DNA of 64,000 bases from Artemia franciscana (lineage: Eukaryota; Arthropoda; Branchiopoda; Anostraca; Artemiidae), in contig NC_088864.1 in assembly GCF_032884065.1 (NCBI RefSeq), positions 22,868,994 through 22,932,993 of the forward strand, given 5' to 3'. The notes below the pieces were generated by a model. That model was not told the DNA's origin and made no database searches. It was given only the letters and a program-made list of their open reading frames with translations. The position numbers were made by a program, and so were the translations under genes. Each line of letters starts with the position of its first letter. Position 1 is the stretch's first letter. Positions 22,305-35,855 of this stretch are shown here, one piece after another.

Positions 22305-25300
22305 CTAGAAAATTGATATATACATATATTTAAAATCAGAGAACGTTGGTTCGAAATAGAATGAAGAATTTAACAGCAAATTCGTTTGAATTGCATTCAC
22401 ACCAATACAATTTAAAGCTTCTACAAATTTAAAATCTTTATAACGCAGCCTATCAAGGATTTGATCCACCAAGGCCCGAGGATTAATCATCTAATTAGTA
22501 TCCCAAAGGCGACAATTATTTAGATTGAAGCTAAAATTTGAGTTTTAGGTCTTGCTTTACTAGTTGTTTAAAATTTTAAGTCATAGTTTCATTATTTCTG
22601 TATTATCCATCTTTCTTTTTTAATTGTTATACCTTATTTTGCGTTTTTATTTCTGATTCCTTTTGGCCTTTGAACATTTCTATTGAAGTACCGATTTCAA
22701 TGAAAATGTTAAATAGAAATGAAGTAATGTTTTCAAAAGAAATTTATTAATGAATTTTACGTATTATTTCTGAAGTTTAAGTCATTTACCTCAGATATTT
22801 CAATCATCAGCAGTTTACCCAAGAACAAAATACACACAAAGCCAACAGCTACACTCACTCCTCCTCGGCCATAATCTTTCAGAAGCTTACACTCTTTACT
22901 TCCCTCTCATACTCTATACCCTTTAATCTTTTTTATCACCTCTTTTCACCACCTCCCCCACCCAATCGAGAACGACCGACAGTAAGGTTTACCGCCTGAT
23001 TGATCCGTCAAAAAAGCCCGAATTTGAATAACTTATGCTGAAGTGACCAAACCAATCCTTCTTTTATTATAGCCTGAAGAAGAGATTTTCAGAAAATTTT
23101 CCCAAGCTAGGATAGTCTTCCCTTGTTTGTTTCTAATTGTAAAAAGTTTCTTATCAGACAACGGATTTCTATTTGAGATTGTTCCTGGAACTATGTATAA
23201 CTTTTATTCCTATCAAAAATAACAGTCAGTCGGTCCTACAAGGACCTAATGCCAAAAATTTTCTGTAATGTCAATGTGCGTCTTAACTCCTGCAAATATT
23301 ATCACATCCTTTCTACCGTTGGGAAGATTACGGAGTTAGAGAATAATGAGTTCGAGCTAAAGATTTCGCGACAGCTGCACTCTGTCAATACGATAGTTGC
23401 GCTTCAGCGTCGTAGCATTCTATTTTGACGTTAACATGTTATTTTTACCACCAGACTATAAAAGACCTTAAGTAAATCAAGTCCCGCCAGTGCAAGCAAG
23501 GGTTACGCCTTTGATACTCAACACAAATCACAAGCCAGCTTACTATAAAACAGCTGTTAAAAGGACCCCAATTGATTAGAAACTGTATAAGAACCCACTT
23601 TGGTCTAACCATGGTCTTCAGCAATTACTAATGTGTTCCTGACAAGAGTCAAGCGTCTTGCACTAGCATTATCAGGCCTGTTATTTCTTATTCCTTCTAT
23701 ATTTATGCTTGCAAATTCAAAATTACTTCATTGAAAACCAAGCTAGTTCCATGAGCTGAATATTACATGCCAATAAATTTATTTTGAAGAATTGAACCAA
23801 CAGTTTTTAAATTGGATCTCATTACTCCAAAATTAACCTGTGGCTGCAGGACGGTTACAGTACTCCTTGAGAGAATTGTTAACCCCTAAACATGATCTTC
23901 CCTGAAATTTGAATGCAAACGATAAATCCTAGGAACTAACGTTAATCTTAAAATAACAATTTCTAAATGACAAGAATTACCTATAAATTCTCTGAGCATG
24001 GACTTGAGGGTCTTCTAACGAGAAGCCAGAAGAAAGTAGAGATGTTTCAAAGAGAAGCATGACCAAATCTTTGACGGACTTATCGTTCTTGTCAGCATCT
24101 GCACGGACTCGAAGAGTTTCCATAATGGGATGATCTGGGTTGATTTCAAGGTGTTTCTTAGCAGCCATATAACCCATTGTGGACGTGTCACGGAGAGCCT
24201 GAGCCTTCATGATACGTTCCATGTTAGCAGACCAACCATACTGAGATGTAACAATACAGCAAGGTGACTCCACAAGACGGTTAGAAACTACGACCTTCTC
24301 AACACGCTTATCAAGAATGTCTTTGATGACCTATAAAAAATGAAACAAGGTTACAATAGAAGAAGATTAACCACATAACTCTACCATACTGTTTAATTCA
24401 TCAGTATGAATAAGTGTCCTCACGTTTATCGGTCCACTACTTTCAAATTAACATCATTTGAATCTCATCCCTCCATTAAAGATAATGACAACAATAACTT
24501 GCAAGAAAGAAGCTATTTCTTATCGGCTAAGGTTAAAATATTAGATTGGCGAACCGAACACGACCCTTTAACAGTAATATTTACAGCCGTGTTTGCTGTA
24601 ATTTTAATTTTTAAGCAGCTAATCCAGTTCAGAAGTCCAGGGATGAAATATAAGACCGTACAAATAAGCAAGACGAGACAAAAAATTTCAACGGGGGCTA
24701 ATAAAAAGCGATCGCTTCTTCCTACAATTTTGTACGACCTTAAAAATTTGGATTGTAAGAAAGAATGCTAGTATCAGCCCGACACAACCAAAACATTTTC
24801 GAAGGTTTCTTCCGCTGTGCAAATACAAGACATAAGTACTTCAAAAACCCTAATTCGGAATGAAGTTGTCCTGCCGCGTTTAGGTCAAAATTGCGGAGCT
24901 TCTCTCAATCGTGTTTCTAATGGATATTATAGATTATTATATATTAAATTTTAACCCACTAATAACCAAATCAAAAAGCGGAGCAAACATATAGAGATAG
25001 AAAGGCAATAACTAAAAAAAAATGTACTAATACAGCAGGACGGATGAAGTTGTTTTCAATCTGAAAGTTTACTACTTAGCACAGGTGTAAGTCCTTCTAC
25101 TTATCCTACTTTTCCCTACAATTAAACATACTGTCATTATTGCATGACTCAAAGCCCCTTTATCTGAAATCGTGATGTATTATACCGAAATGATCGTGAA
25201 TCTGAGCCAAAACGCTAGTGGCTGCGTTTAAAATAATTTAATTTTCTTGATCCTAAACGTTTACCACTTTAATAAAACCACCTCCCCCACGAGAGCTGTT

Positions 25301-28300
25301 ATGGTCTTTCTATTGACTAAGGTATTTTGTCACAAATAAGCAGTTAAAGTGTCAAATAAGTCAACACCATTTTTTTTAGGTTTCTAATCAAAGGGAATGG
25401 GACACTCCCCAGATTACGACACCAAGAAAAGGCTACGTTACACCCCAAGCCTTTGTACAACAAAAAATATTTATACATAAAAATATTTGTTTACCTTGCA
25501 AAGATTCTCAAATTTGGTCTTGGCCTCCTCCCTCTTTTTGACTTCTTCCTCATCTTCGGGTAGTTCCAAGCCTTCCTTGGTAACTGAGACAAGAGTCTTG
25601 CCATCATATTCTTTGAGCTGTTGAACAACATATTCATCAATTGGATCAACCATGTAAACAACTTCAAGGCCTCGCTTACGAACGCGCTCAACGAATACTG
25701 AATGTGCAACAACATCCTTGCTTTCACCTGTAATCGAATCAGTTTGTCAAGGCAATTCAAGTATGAACCTTCAATATTTCGTGCCTACATGACATTAAAA
25801 AATATGTCCGCAATAGTATCAGTCCACCGCTTTCTAAAAAAGGATCATTTGAAGTCGCTGTAGATCTTATTCAGATTTCCCTACTCTTTTCAACACGACA
25901 AAATATCAGTTTCAGTCCCTGAAAGAAAGGACGAATCTCTCATGCAAAAACCGTTACATGAAAAAAATACGTTGCAAGGCTTCGGTTTCTCATTTTTACG
26001 GCGAAAAATTTGGAACAATTTTAGAAAGACAATACATCCCACTTTTGGATGCCATGATATAATACCAATAATTAGCATTTATTCACCTCTTAATACAATA
26101 ATCTTCAGAAAAATCAGAATAGATTGACAGTTAGAACGCCTTTATTTGGAGTCCTGGTATCAAACTTCATATTTAATTATGATGCCAATTAGCTAATCAA
26201 TTTGGAAAAAAATCTAGCGCCAGATTCAGTATTTGTGTATAAATCAGCGAACTTACTTACTGATAGCAAAACTAAACAAAATAGAACTATCACAATAGAA
26301 ATCGAATGCAATCACACAGTTTATATAACTTTCATATTACGTAAAACAATGTTGTTTCAGGGAAGTGAAAAGAGGAGGGGAATGTCACCTAACAAACAAG
26401 GTATTCCGCATTGCACAACTAAAACTGAGCATTTACTGTCCCAATTGTTAGAATAGGTTTTTTCCACACGCAACACTTAAAGGAATCATCACTACAAATG
26501 GTTGGCAAAACCAGACCACCCGCGACACAATTTTATCATCATTCATTAAAAGAAGGGTAAAAAAAATAATTAAATGTTTTATTAATTAAACCCTAAGGAC
26601 ATTTCTCAAATTTCAGTATTTTTGCTCCGTGACGAAATTGCGAAAAATTTGGTGAGATAGACCTTTGAATTTACATGAACACCGAAGAATTTGCTTAATT
26701 TTTAAGAGCTAAACCCAGATTCATTTCCTTGAGTTTTTCAACCTCTCAAAATTTAAGGATTCCATTATACACTAAACAAATATGACAGCACCAGCAACAC
26801 AGGAAAGCCATTCAACATAATAATACCTGTAATGTAGTAGATGTGCTTTTGGTTCTCCTTCATGCGAGAAACGTAGTCCTTGAATGAGCAGACTTCATCG
26901 CCAGATGCGCTTGTGTGATAACGAAGGAGTTCACTAAGCTTCTTTCTGTTGGTTGAGTCCTCGTGGATGCCAAGTTTCAGGTTCTTTGCGAACTGTTCAT
27001 AAAACTTCTTGTAGTTTTCCTTATCTTCAGCGATTTCTTCGAAGAGTTCTATACATTTTTTAACCAGGTTCTTACGGATAACCTAAAAAAGAATAAGACT
27101 TGACGGGCATGTCTACTTCTAAAATCAAAATTTTTATTACTGAAGTGCCTTAAATAAGAAATAACTATAAGTAAGTTATATTTTCTAGTTTAGTACCCCT
27201 TGATAGGGCAAAATCTTAAGCCTTCGAAACAGAAACCTTAAAATAGTGGCCTCTTGCATAAAGTGGAAACAAATTGGAAGAATAAAATTCACTCAGTCGA
27301 ATACCAAGCATGCAGCCTTTCACAAGAGAAAACAGAAAAAAGCCAAAGGGGAGACAAGAGAATTAGAAAATTTTGCCGTATCTCTCCCATTTTTAATGTA
27401 AAGAAGTAATAGCAAAGTAATCCAAAATAAACATAAATTCCAAAACGCTCGCTTATTTTATTCTACCTTTGTGTTCATGTTTTACATTGGTGTTCTGTTA
27501 ACTAAAGTAGGAATTTAAGGACTGTAAATTAATATAAATATATATAACTGCTTTTTAAAATCTAAGTAGTTTTACAGTAGTCACAAGCTAGGTGCAGAAA
27601 ACTACCATAATATAGTTTTACACACATATATTTCTTATTTAAATCGATGTCACGTTTATTTAAGACTGGAGGTCAGTAAAAAGATATAAAATAAGCTAGC
27701 TTTTGACGTTGATTTATCAGACAAAAAAAAATTCCCTGCTTGAACAAGCTTTTATGTTACTATTTCTTCCTAACCTGTTTTTCTTTTTATATATATTTAC
27801 TACATCCTTCCGCCTAAACTGCTGATAAAGCAGATGCTGCTCATTTCTCTGAGAAAAAAAAAACAAAAAAAAAATTGTAAGAATTTATTGGACCTAAAAT
27901 TTATTTACTAGGGGTTGAACCGTTTCTTGGTACAACCTTGGATTTGTTCTGTTTGTATGAATGGATTCGTATTAAACAACAAATAGCAGGTAAAGAACAA
28001 TACTAAAGTAAACGAGACAAGCAAAGGATTATGGAAGAGGCAGTCAGTATTGAGTTTGTTGGTTTTGGTAGTTTGTCCTAGATTCGAGTACAAATAATGT
28101 TACTTTTCACTGTCGGAATGTAAACTTCTTAGGTTCTAGAGCAAGATATAGTCTCGCTGGAACAGTTACTTCACATACTAGTTATTATTTAATTTATTTT
28201 TAATTCTTATTTCAGTACGAAGATTATGAAAAGATTGTACTTCCTTGCAAGTTATACATCTATTGAATTTCGTTTAAAACAAAATTAAAACCAAGACCAT

Positions 28301-31300
28301 GATTCTTCTAAAAAAAAAAAAAACCCTTGCTCTTTTTCAACCCGTGTTCATTTTATCGTATAGGGACAGATTATTTCTAGCACTTCTTACATGTATTTTT
28401 TTTACATATTTATTAACTGGAAGTTTATGTCTGCAGGCTACTCGCTCTAGATAATTCTCCAGACTGTGTTTAAACCGGTTACAATTTCAATAGAAAAAAA
28501 TAATACCATAATAGGCATAAAAACCGAAGATTGCATGAAAAAAATCAAGAAGAAAATCACCTTCAGAATCTTATTTTGCTGCAGCATCTCTCTGGAAATG
28601 TTCAATGGTAAATCTTCGGAGTCGACCACGCCCTTGATGAAATTCAAGTAATCGGGAATGAGCTCCTCACAGTTGTCCATAATGAAAACACGTCGTACAT
28701 AAAGCTTAATATGGTTCTTCTGTTTCTTATTCTCAAAGAGGTCAAAAGGGGCACGTCTTGGGACGAAGAGTAGAGCTCTGAATTCAAGTTGTCCCTCAAC
28801 TGAGAAATGCTTTACAGCAAGGTGATCTTCCCAGTCATTAGTGAGAGACTTGTAGAATTCACCATATTCCTCCTGGCTGATTTCATCTGGGTTCCTCGTC
28901 CAAATGGGCTTGGTTTTGTTAAGCTCTTCTTCGTCAATGTATTTCTCTTTAACAGTTTTCTTCTTCTTCTTCTCCTCTTCCTCATCAACATCTTCAACCT
29001 GAAATATAATGATTATTGAATATGAATATGCCAAGCCGTTGTTTCGCTAACATTTTAAAATGTGAACGCTCATTGCCCATCTATATGATATAAATTATTT
29101 TTAAGATTAAAGGTGGGGTCAGTACATTACAGCCACACAATACTGTCACAAATTTTGACCTTTTTTACGCAAGACCTAATAGTTTTCGCCAAATACAATT
29201 GTAACTCAACGAAACATTTGATTCAAAATAATATTCTACTGATTCTTATATCCAGGTAATGCTAATTTTTATTATCAGTCCAATCCAAATACTTTCATGG
29301 GAGAAAGTGAAATCCAATGTTTGAAAAGTACTGATTGGCTAGCATTTCCAAAATCCCAGAATCAGATACATTTTTACTGGCGTGCTTCATGACTTAAATA
29401 ATAAAATCCATGAAGTACCGTCAGATCATTCTAGGATGTGCAAGAGGGCAAATTTCGGCATTTGTAAAACCGTATAGAATGAGCCTTTGAATCTGGTGTA
29501 TCAGATGAATTCATAATCAATTTAAAAGGTAAGAAAGGTAATTAGAAACTACAACATAATAGTGTATCCAAAAAAAAATATATCAATGATAACAGGATAT
29601 AATATTCAAAACACTAAAGATTTCATAACCAACAGAACCTTCAAATTCTGCTCTCCTTGATGGGAAATCGTCAAGTGAAGATTCAAGCGATCAAGCGGCT
29701 TCTGAGCCATTCCTTCTTGGACGGCTACTTGTTAAACGACTAAATGGTGCATTAACACAGTTTAATTACAATCAAATTCTTGTCAGAAACTTCATTACAG
29801 AGATCAACTCGCAGTTACTTTTTTAATAAGTTAGAAAAAAGACTTGATGGCCTCATAAAAGTAAGGTCAATACAGCTTGTCTCTATAACAGGCATGCGAA
29901 GCTGGCAAAAATTTTTCGAGAGTTACTTCAAAACTATAAACTTCACTTGTCTGTGATAATCAATGATAGTGGGATGTATTCGCGCCTAACATACTATTTA
30001 TGCTCAACATTAGCTGAGGGACTTTTAATTATATCTTCGAATGAAGAAATACTTTGCTAAACTTTAAATTCATTTGAACTAGGATACATGTATAAAATTT
30101 ATAGTATTTTAAACGTGACGGAAAGAACGATAGATTTTTGAGACCTAAGGTGATTCATTTGGAAAAATAAAGGAGTGAGGCATAAATCAAATACCTGCAA
30201 CTTCTTTTATTTCAGTTTCTGCAAATATGCTAGTTAATTACGAGTATACAAACTGATGAAGATTTCCCTCTCCTTAACTTAAATTTTATTGACCAACATG
30301 TCTTTCCATATTATTTCAACTTTACTCGACAAAAAATCATTTCTTGATAATAAAAAAAGAGTATTTGTCAATGAGAAATTGTCTAAAATATTTTTTTATC
30401 TCGGTAAGATCTACATCAGCCAGATAGAAGGCTTAATTCAGATATTTTTTAACTACTGGTGAACTAAACTTTTTAGTATATGCCACATTTTCAAAGCTAA
30501 TGAAATGTAGCGTCAACTAAACAAATTACCTTAGGTTTGTCTTCTTCTTCTTCCTTTTTCTCTTCTGCAGCTTCTTCTTCAACTTCCTTCTCACGTTCTT
30601 TTTCCAGGACTAATTTAATTGGATAGCCAATAAACTGAGAATGTTTCTTAACTATTTCCTATAAAAAAAGAAACTAGATCAAGACAAAATACTTTAAAAT
30701 AGAACCATACTAAGCAGGAAATGAGCAACCACTTTACAGACGAACTTTCAGTTCAACTTAAGTGAATTTCTTTTTTAAGTTGATTTGGATGAACAAAATT
30801 TTCAAGATTAAATGCTTGCATTGGTTTCGCTCTTTTTCAGTTTTTCGGATATTCGAAAACATATTACAAGAAAACACGCTACAAAACAAAGATAAAATAC
30901 AAACATGTATATAATTTTTAACCTAAATTTCGCCTCAACCCTAAATTTTGAGTCTAACCGTGAATTTAAATATTGGCTATATATAACTAGTCCTAAAATT
31001 TGATGTATTTTTTTCACGCAAGCATGCGAACTGTAGGAGAAAACACAATTTATTAGATTATGCACTTAGAATTATTTACAAAACCATGTTTTTTTTATAA
31101 TAGAAAGTGCAGCAGACTGTATAGGTGAAATAACTGATTTGTTTTAATCGATTATTATATTATAAGACATGACTTGATTTTCGTATAATATCGTTCATTG
31201 ACATCTATATTATTTATACAATGGAAAATGTGTTTCCTTACTATACAGTTCCAATTTAGTAGCTGGTTTTTCAAGATTTATCTCTATACTGTTCTATGAA

Positions 31301-34300
31301 TTTGTCTATTCTCTTTTGATTTGATATTCTGCAATGCTTCAAGATTTGTTCCAAAGCTTATTAATTGGTCATCGTTTTTGCCCGTCTAAAGCATGTTTCC
31401 AATCATCGTTTTAAACAAAATAGTCACCCTATACGCACAGAACTCCCACAACCGTTCATCGCCGCTATGATGACCGTTATGCAACTGACAATACCGCTAT
31501 TTGACGTTAAAAGTGACACTCGATGTTCCTCAGGAAAGCTATTCAGATGGTTTGGTGTAGGTAACATCACTATATTTTGTTAGAGCCACTAGATAACAGC
31601 ATCGCTTTCCTAAAAAACAATAGCTCATTCATGAATTCATACAGCTTGATTTCGGATTGTGGCGCATTAATGTGATGCATCTACAACAAAAGCATGTATT
31701 TGAGATGAAACACATGCTGAAAAAGATGAGGTTCCATTCTATGCAAATTCAACCCCACTTTAAGGCATGAACTTCAGATAAAACCACAACAAAACTAGAT
31801 ACAATACAGTGAAACTGTTTTCTGTCTCAGATCGAAGATGTTTGAATCCAGGCTAAAGAACAATTGACTAGCTTTTTCTTTTAATTATCAAAACTAAGTG
31901 ACAAACCTTAATTTTTTTTTCTTCAAGGTATTCCAATTGGTCTTCCTTCATATGAAGTACAATCTTGGTTCCACGTCCAAGAGGCTCACCACTGTCTGGT
32001 CGAATGGTGAAGGAACCACCAGCAGCAGATTCCCATACATATTGTTCATCATCGTTGTGCTTGGAAGTGACAACAACACGGTCAGCGACAAGGTATGCAG
32101 AATAGAAACCAACACCAAACTGACCAATCATGGAAATATCAGCACCAGCCTATAAATGAAGAGAAAAAATAATGGTGTTCACTAACAAACCAATGAGAAT
32201 ACAAGGTAAGAAAGCAATACAAGAAACTGTTGTAGTTATGTAATATATAAAACTTGGTCAGGAATGGAATTATATTTTATAGTAAGATTTATCAAAATAT
32301 TAGGTGCCGTTCCTGAATCGGCTACACATTACGATATTTTCTCACGATCATTTTTTATTAAACGCGTTTTTAAATTTTTGGGTAACCTACTATGGACTGT
32401 GGTCCTTTTTTTTATTAGATTGCAACTATTGCTGGAATCCTAACAGATAAGCGTGAATGTTTGCTGCAAATTTCGTTTTCTGTAACAAATAGTTTCCTTC
32501 TCTCTCAAACCATTTAAGATTAATTTATTCCAATACTTCTCAAAACTCAATACTGACTAGACATTTACCATAATACAAATCTATTTATAAGCTTTAAGGC
32601 ATGGTCTTTACAAATTTTAATAGTGTGGTATGTAATTCATACTGCCTTCAAATGGCTCTCAGAATTACCCTTACTGTATGCTATATCTTCCTTAGTTCTG
32701 CCCTAGGATGGATGATTAACACCAAGAAATGAAAGTAACCATTTTTAACAACTAAACTGAAGAAGTTACGCCAGCTTTGCCTCTCCCGAAGACTATCTGT
32801 CGTGGCCTAGCTCTAATCAGTCTTGGTTCTCAAATCTGTCATCACTTCCACCAAAGTTGATAATTCACTTTAAGAACCAGGGCTAATTAGAGTAAAAGCA
32901 AGACAGATAGTCTCTTTGAAAAGCAAACCTGTCATAACTTTTTCAGCTGAATAGAAATGATTGTAAGGTATGTAACTTGTACTTGTGAAGACTAGAAAAA
33001 TCACTGATACCAATTTTTATTACAACAGACAAAAATTCAACTACTAACTTTTCAATGTTACTCACTTTTTGCAAATCATTTAATCAATTCTGTAGCTCAT
33101 CATTATACTTTCTTCAGGTATTATTTATAAATGATATAAACCAGAAAGTTGGGTAGCTCAAGGCAGCATGCTAGAAATCTGCTAACTTAAATACATAACT
33201 TGGGAATTTAAAATTTGACTATGTGGAAGGTGGTTGGAATAAGTTTTAAAAAACAATTTGTGAAGTTGCTGATGGTTTCTTAGGGAAGAAGATTAAGACT
33301 ACAGCTGGAAATATTAGTGAAAAAGCGAAAACATTAGTCAAAATGGAGAAGGGGTTTTACAAAATTATCTGAGCGATAGATAAAATGAAAACAGAAGGGA
33401 AGATGCAGCTAGACGGCATAATAGTAAAATATTGTACTGGCATGGTAATAAATTGAGAGGGAATAGGCAACCGGGAAATGTCCCAGTTAAAGATGGGAAC
33501 GGGCCCACAATTAGAGATAAGGAAAGAGTTTTTTTTTTGAGAGTGTGCTAAACTGAGATAAAGTTGCAGGAATAGATATAGAGGAAAATGAATACCTTGG
33601 GAGTAAATATGGATAGACTACAGGGTGGAAGTTGGTGTTAGTATCACAAAAGGAACTGTTCATTACAAGCCCTTTTCCTGATTTACTAAGAAAAACTTTC
33701 TGTGACTGTGCATATTGATAAGAGAAAAATAGCTTTCACCAACTGATATGATTTCAAAGCCTTCAAAAAGAAAACTTACTGCATATAAGTCAAACTTATC
33801 GTGAAACCCTAACAACTACCTAATTTGGCTTTCCTCTGCAAGAAAAACCGAAGTTATCTTTCTTGTTCATTTATTGATGCAATAAAGTCATTGAAAGCTC
33901 TTTATTTGGTTGGTTTATTTGAAAAGTGGTGTTAGTATCACAAAAGGAACTGTTTATTACAAGCCCTTTTCCTGATTTACTAAGAAACAACTTTCAGTGA
34001 CTGTGTGTATATTGATAAGAGAAAAATAGCTTTCACCAACCAATACATTCCAAAGCCTTCAAAAAAAAAACTTACTGCATAAACAAAACTTCTAATATCT
34101 GAGAAATCAAAATATTGTCTGAACATAATAAACCAAGGTAATCTGTAGCTAAAATACAAAAATAAGTATATCTTTTTATACAGAAAAAAAAAATCCTGGA
34201 CACAGTGACAAATTCTACATCAGAATATTTAAAAAGCACTTTACCTGTAAAGCTTCCATAAATGCTTTGGTTCCTGATTTTGCAATGGTGCCCAAGTTGT

Positions 34301-34574
34301 TCACCAAATCTGCCTTTGTCATACCAACACCAGTATCACAAATCGTGAGTGTCTTAGCCTCTTTATCAGGAATAATTTTGATGTACAGCTCCTTTCCACT
34401 GTCCAATTTGGATGGGTCGGTTAGAGATTCATAACGGATTTTATCCAGTGCATCAGATGAGTTGGAAATCAGTTCTCTCAGAAAAATTTCTTTATTTGAA
34501 TAGAAGGTGTTGATGATCAATGACATCAGCTGAGCAATCTCAGCTTGAAATGCAAAAACTTCTACATCTGACAT
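22187..34574 (-). CDS. Hsp90: Cytosolic Hsp90 chaperone, copy A (complete)
   Basis: ATP-dependent cytosolic chaperone that folds and stabilises client proteins. The predicted CDS joins 34574-34245, 32149-31907, 30658-30530, 28998-28561, 27082-26827, 25727-25495, 24330-23981 and 22304-22187. All introns are GT-AG, giving 2,097 nt and 698 residues. The N-terminal GHKL ATPase has E34 in [18 protein letters not shown]80 in DTGVGM and [15 protein letters not shown] (119-133). The lid lies between. A Lys/Glu-rich charged linker (about 210-262) follows. In the middle domain W267 lies in PIWTRNP and the catalytic-loop Arg is R370 in ISREMLQQN. The C-terminus is the dimerisation domain and the TPR-binding MEEVD (694-698). 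There is no signal peptide or ER retention signal, so it is not the GRP94 or TRAP1 paralogue. The length is slightly below the usual 715-730 because the linker is short. It forms a tandem pair with the copy at 49305-63290. Confidence 0.95.
23981..24330 (-). CDS. Hsp90: Hsp90 A coding exon 7
   Basis: Residues 544-660 (350 nt), C-terminal domain, containing [20 protein letters not shown] (the amphipathic client/dimer region) and [17 protein letters not shown]. The acceptor is TTTTTTATAG and the donor is GTAATT. The protein is identical to copy B. About a dozen base differences are all synonymous. Confidence 0.93.
25495..25727 (-). CDS. Hsp90: Hsp90 A coding exon 6
   Basis: Residues 466-543 (233 nt), middle to C-terminal domain: [20 protein letters not shown], then [20 protein letters not shown] and an acidic helix. 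The first codon is split after its first base. It differs from copy B by about two bases. Confidence 0.93.
26827..27082 (-). CDS. Hsp90: Hsp90 A coding exon 5
   Basis: Residues 381-465 (256 nt), middle domain: [20 protein letters not shown] to [11 protein letters not shown]. Acceptor CTTTTTTAG, donor GTATTA. The protein is identical to copy B. Confidence 0.93.
28561..28998 (-). CDS. Hsp90: Hsp90 A coding exon 4
   Basis: Residues 235-380 (438 nt). It starts in the charged linker ([14 protein letters not shown]), then [27 protein letters not shown] and the catalytic loop [13 protein letters not shown]. Only about three bases differ from copy B, one of them changing I355 to V. Confidence 0.94.
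30530..30658 (-). CDS. Hsp90: Hsp90 A coding exon 3
   Basis: Residues 192-234 (129 nt, 43 codons): [20 protein letters not shown], then an almost wholly charged stretch ending DKPK. It marks the end of the N-terminal domain and the first half of the linker. Acceptor TTTTTTTATAG, donor GTAATT. Confidence 0.92.
31907..32149 (-). CDS. Hsp90: Hsp90 A coding exon 2
   Basis: Residues 111-191 (243 nt, 81 codons), the second half of the ATPase domain. It contains the glycine-rich [15 protein letters not shown] and [13 protein letters not shown]. Residue 188 is Lys here and Arg in copy B. Confidence 0.94.
32755..32955. repeat. Inverted repeat in Hsp90 A intron
   Basis: Arms at about 32755-32842 and 32874-32955 pair imperfectly. 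AGACTATCTGTC faces GACAGATAGTCT, and TCTAATCAGTCTTGGTTCT faces AGAACCAGGGCTAATTAGA. The loop is about 30 bp. The shape is that of a small foldback or MITE element. Confidence 0.65.
33230..33620 (+). mobile_element. LINE fragment (region before the RT domain)
   Basis: Plus-strand frames give [20 protein letters not shown], then [14 protein letters not shown] and ENEYLG-like words. These match the conserved linker just upstream of the reverse-transcriptase domain in RTE-type and related LINEs. It lies antisense inside the first coding intron of Hsp90 copy A and is frameshifted. Confidence 0.6.
33634..34082 (+). repeat. Direct duplication of about 150 bp
   Basis: 33634-33784 and 33928-34082 are near-identical direct copies (both start GGTGTTAGTATCACAAAAGG and end AACTTACTGCATA). 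They are separated by about 143 bp of other sequence. They lie in the intron between coding exons 1 and 2. Confidence 0.85.
34245..34574 (-). CDS. Hsp90: Hsp90 A coding exon 1 (start)
   Basis: Residues 1-110 (330 nt). It begins [20 protein letters not shown], so the start is fixed by alignment with the family. It carries E34, N38 and D80 of the ATP site. The ATG directly follows a polypyrimidine-AG acceptor (TTATTCTCTTTTAG), so the exon begins exactly at the start codon. The downstream intron is 2,095 bp. Confidence 0.94.
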
Positions 34575-35794
34575 CTAAAAGAGAATAAATGAGAAAACCA
34601 AGTCCAGAAACAAAAACACAACTGAAAAGGTTTTAGAGGATAGAAAGGAAGGATTTAAAGTGTAATTCACAATTTTTGTTGATATTCAGGGGCTACCTTA
34701 TTTTATGTGCTTGTCTCTCACTAACAGAAAAAAAATAAGCTAACCACATACCACAGGCCAGCTTGTCCGTAAGTGTAGGTTGTGGGGGGATAGAATACAA
34801 TTATCAAGGTGGCAATATTTATATTTGGAAAACAAGGAATCAAGTATAGATCATTTGTTTTAGTTTTTCTTTTAGATGAAGAATCTTGGCACAGATTAGC
34901 AAGTCCCAAATTAGTTTCCCTTCCAAATATAATTACTGCTCACGCATCTCCATCCCAGCCCCCTTCCAGCTGAATTAGATATAGCCCTGGCTGTATACGA
35001 GTCCATTTTTCTTTATTTTCTGTGCTTGCTTAAAAAAAAATTCAGAAAATTTTCCCCACAAAAAGAAGAAAAGCTGAGAATAAATATAGGTCAAACTTTG
35101 TTCAAGTACAAAATTTACCCAGAGCTAGGTAAAAAATTGTAGTAAGAAACTTTCAGGAATGAACTCATAGCAAAATCATACTTCAGGAAAGCCTTTTCAA
35201 GCACCTATATTTACTCCACCCCAATTTCTAAGACTTCAAAAATCAAACTACACCTCAACATTGAAAAAAATGTCCTTAATGTCTATTTAAGTCTCTTATT
35301 CTTTAGTCTTTGAAAATATAAACGAATGAGTTGAGCAGTTGAAAGCCAAATTGGAGTTTTATCTGAAATTAAGGACACATTTTTCAATTTCTTTGAACAT
35401 TTCTTAACAAGGGCTGGCGGTGAGGCAAACAGAAACACATATGAAGCTTCCATTATTTGGACCATCTTAACAGTATCACCCATCTATAATATTGCTACCA
35501 TTGCTATCTAGTAACTAATGAACTGACATTGTTTTTATACAATCCTAATAAGGGCTGATGTCAGATCTACTTGATGTCAGACCTACATCTACCTGATTTT
35601 AATTTAAAAGTAAAAAATAATTTAAGTATATTTATACACTAAATTTAATTCAAAGTATAAATGAAAATAGAGAAGGTCTAACAGCAGTTTTGACTCCAGG
35701 TCCCTAATGAAGAAAAACCATGACTATTAGTAAAAAAAGGAAATGTGCCCCCAAAGGCATGCACAACAATGATGTGGCTTTTCATATTATTCAC

Positions 35795-35855
35795 TTAAAA
35801 AAAGTGAACATACTACTTGATACGTTTTTATGTTCTTTTCAAACATAATGATCAA
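35795..35855 (+). repeat. MITE-like repeat fragment
   Basis: AAAGTGAACATACTACTTGAT is followed by a TTTTTATGTTCTTT block. This matches the ends of the element at 36465-37196 with several mismatches. Confidence 0.5.

Noticed and set aside
24406-24771. 121-codon open frame on the plus strand in an Hsp90 A intron
   Set aside because: The homologous intron of copy B (from about 51590) is not open in this frame, and no domain is seen. Treated as chance.
28807-29019. Hydrophobic 70-codon open frame opposite Hsp90 exon 4
   Set aside because: Antisense shadow of the Lys/Glu-rich linker codons. The same shadow exists opposite copy B.
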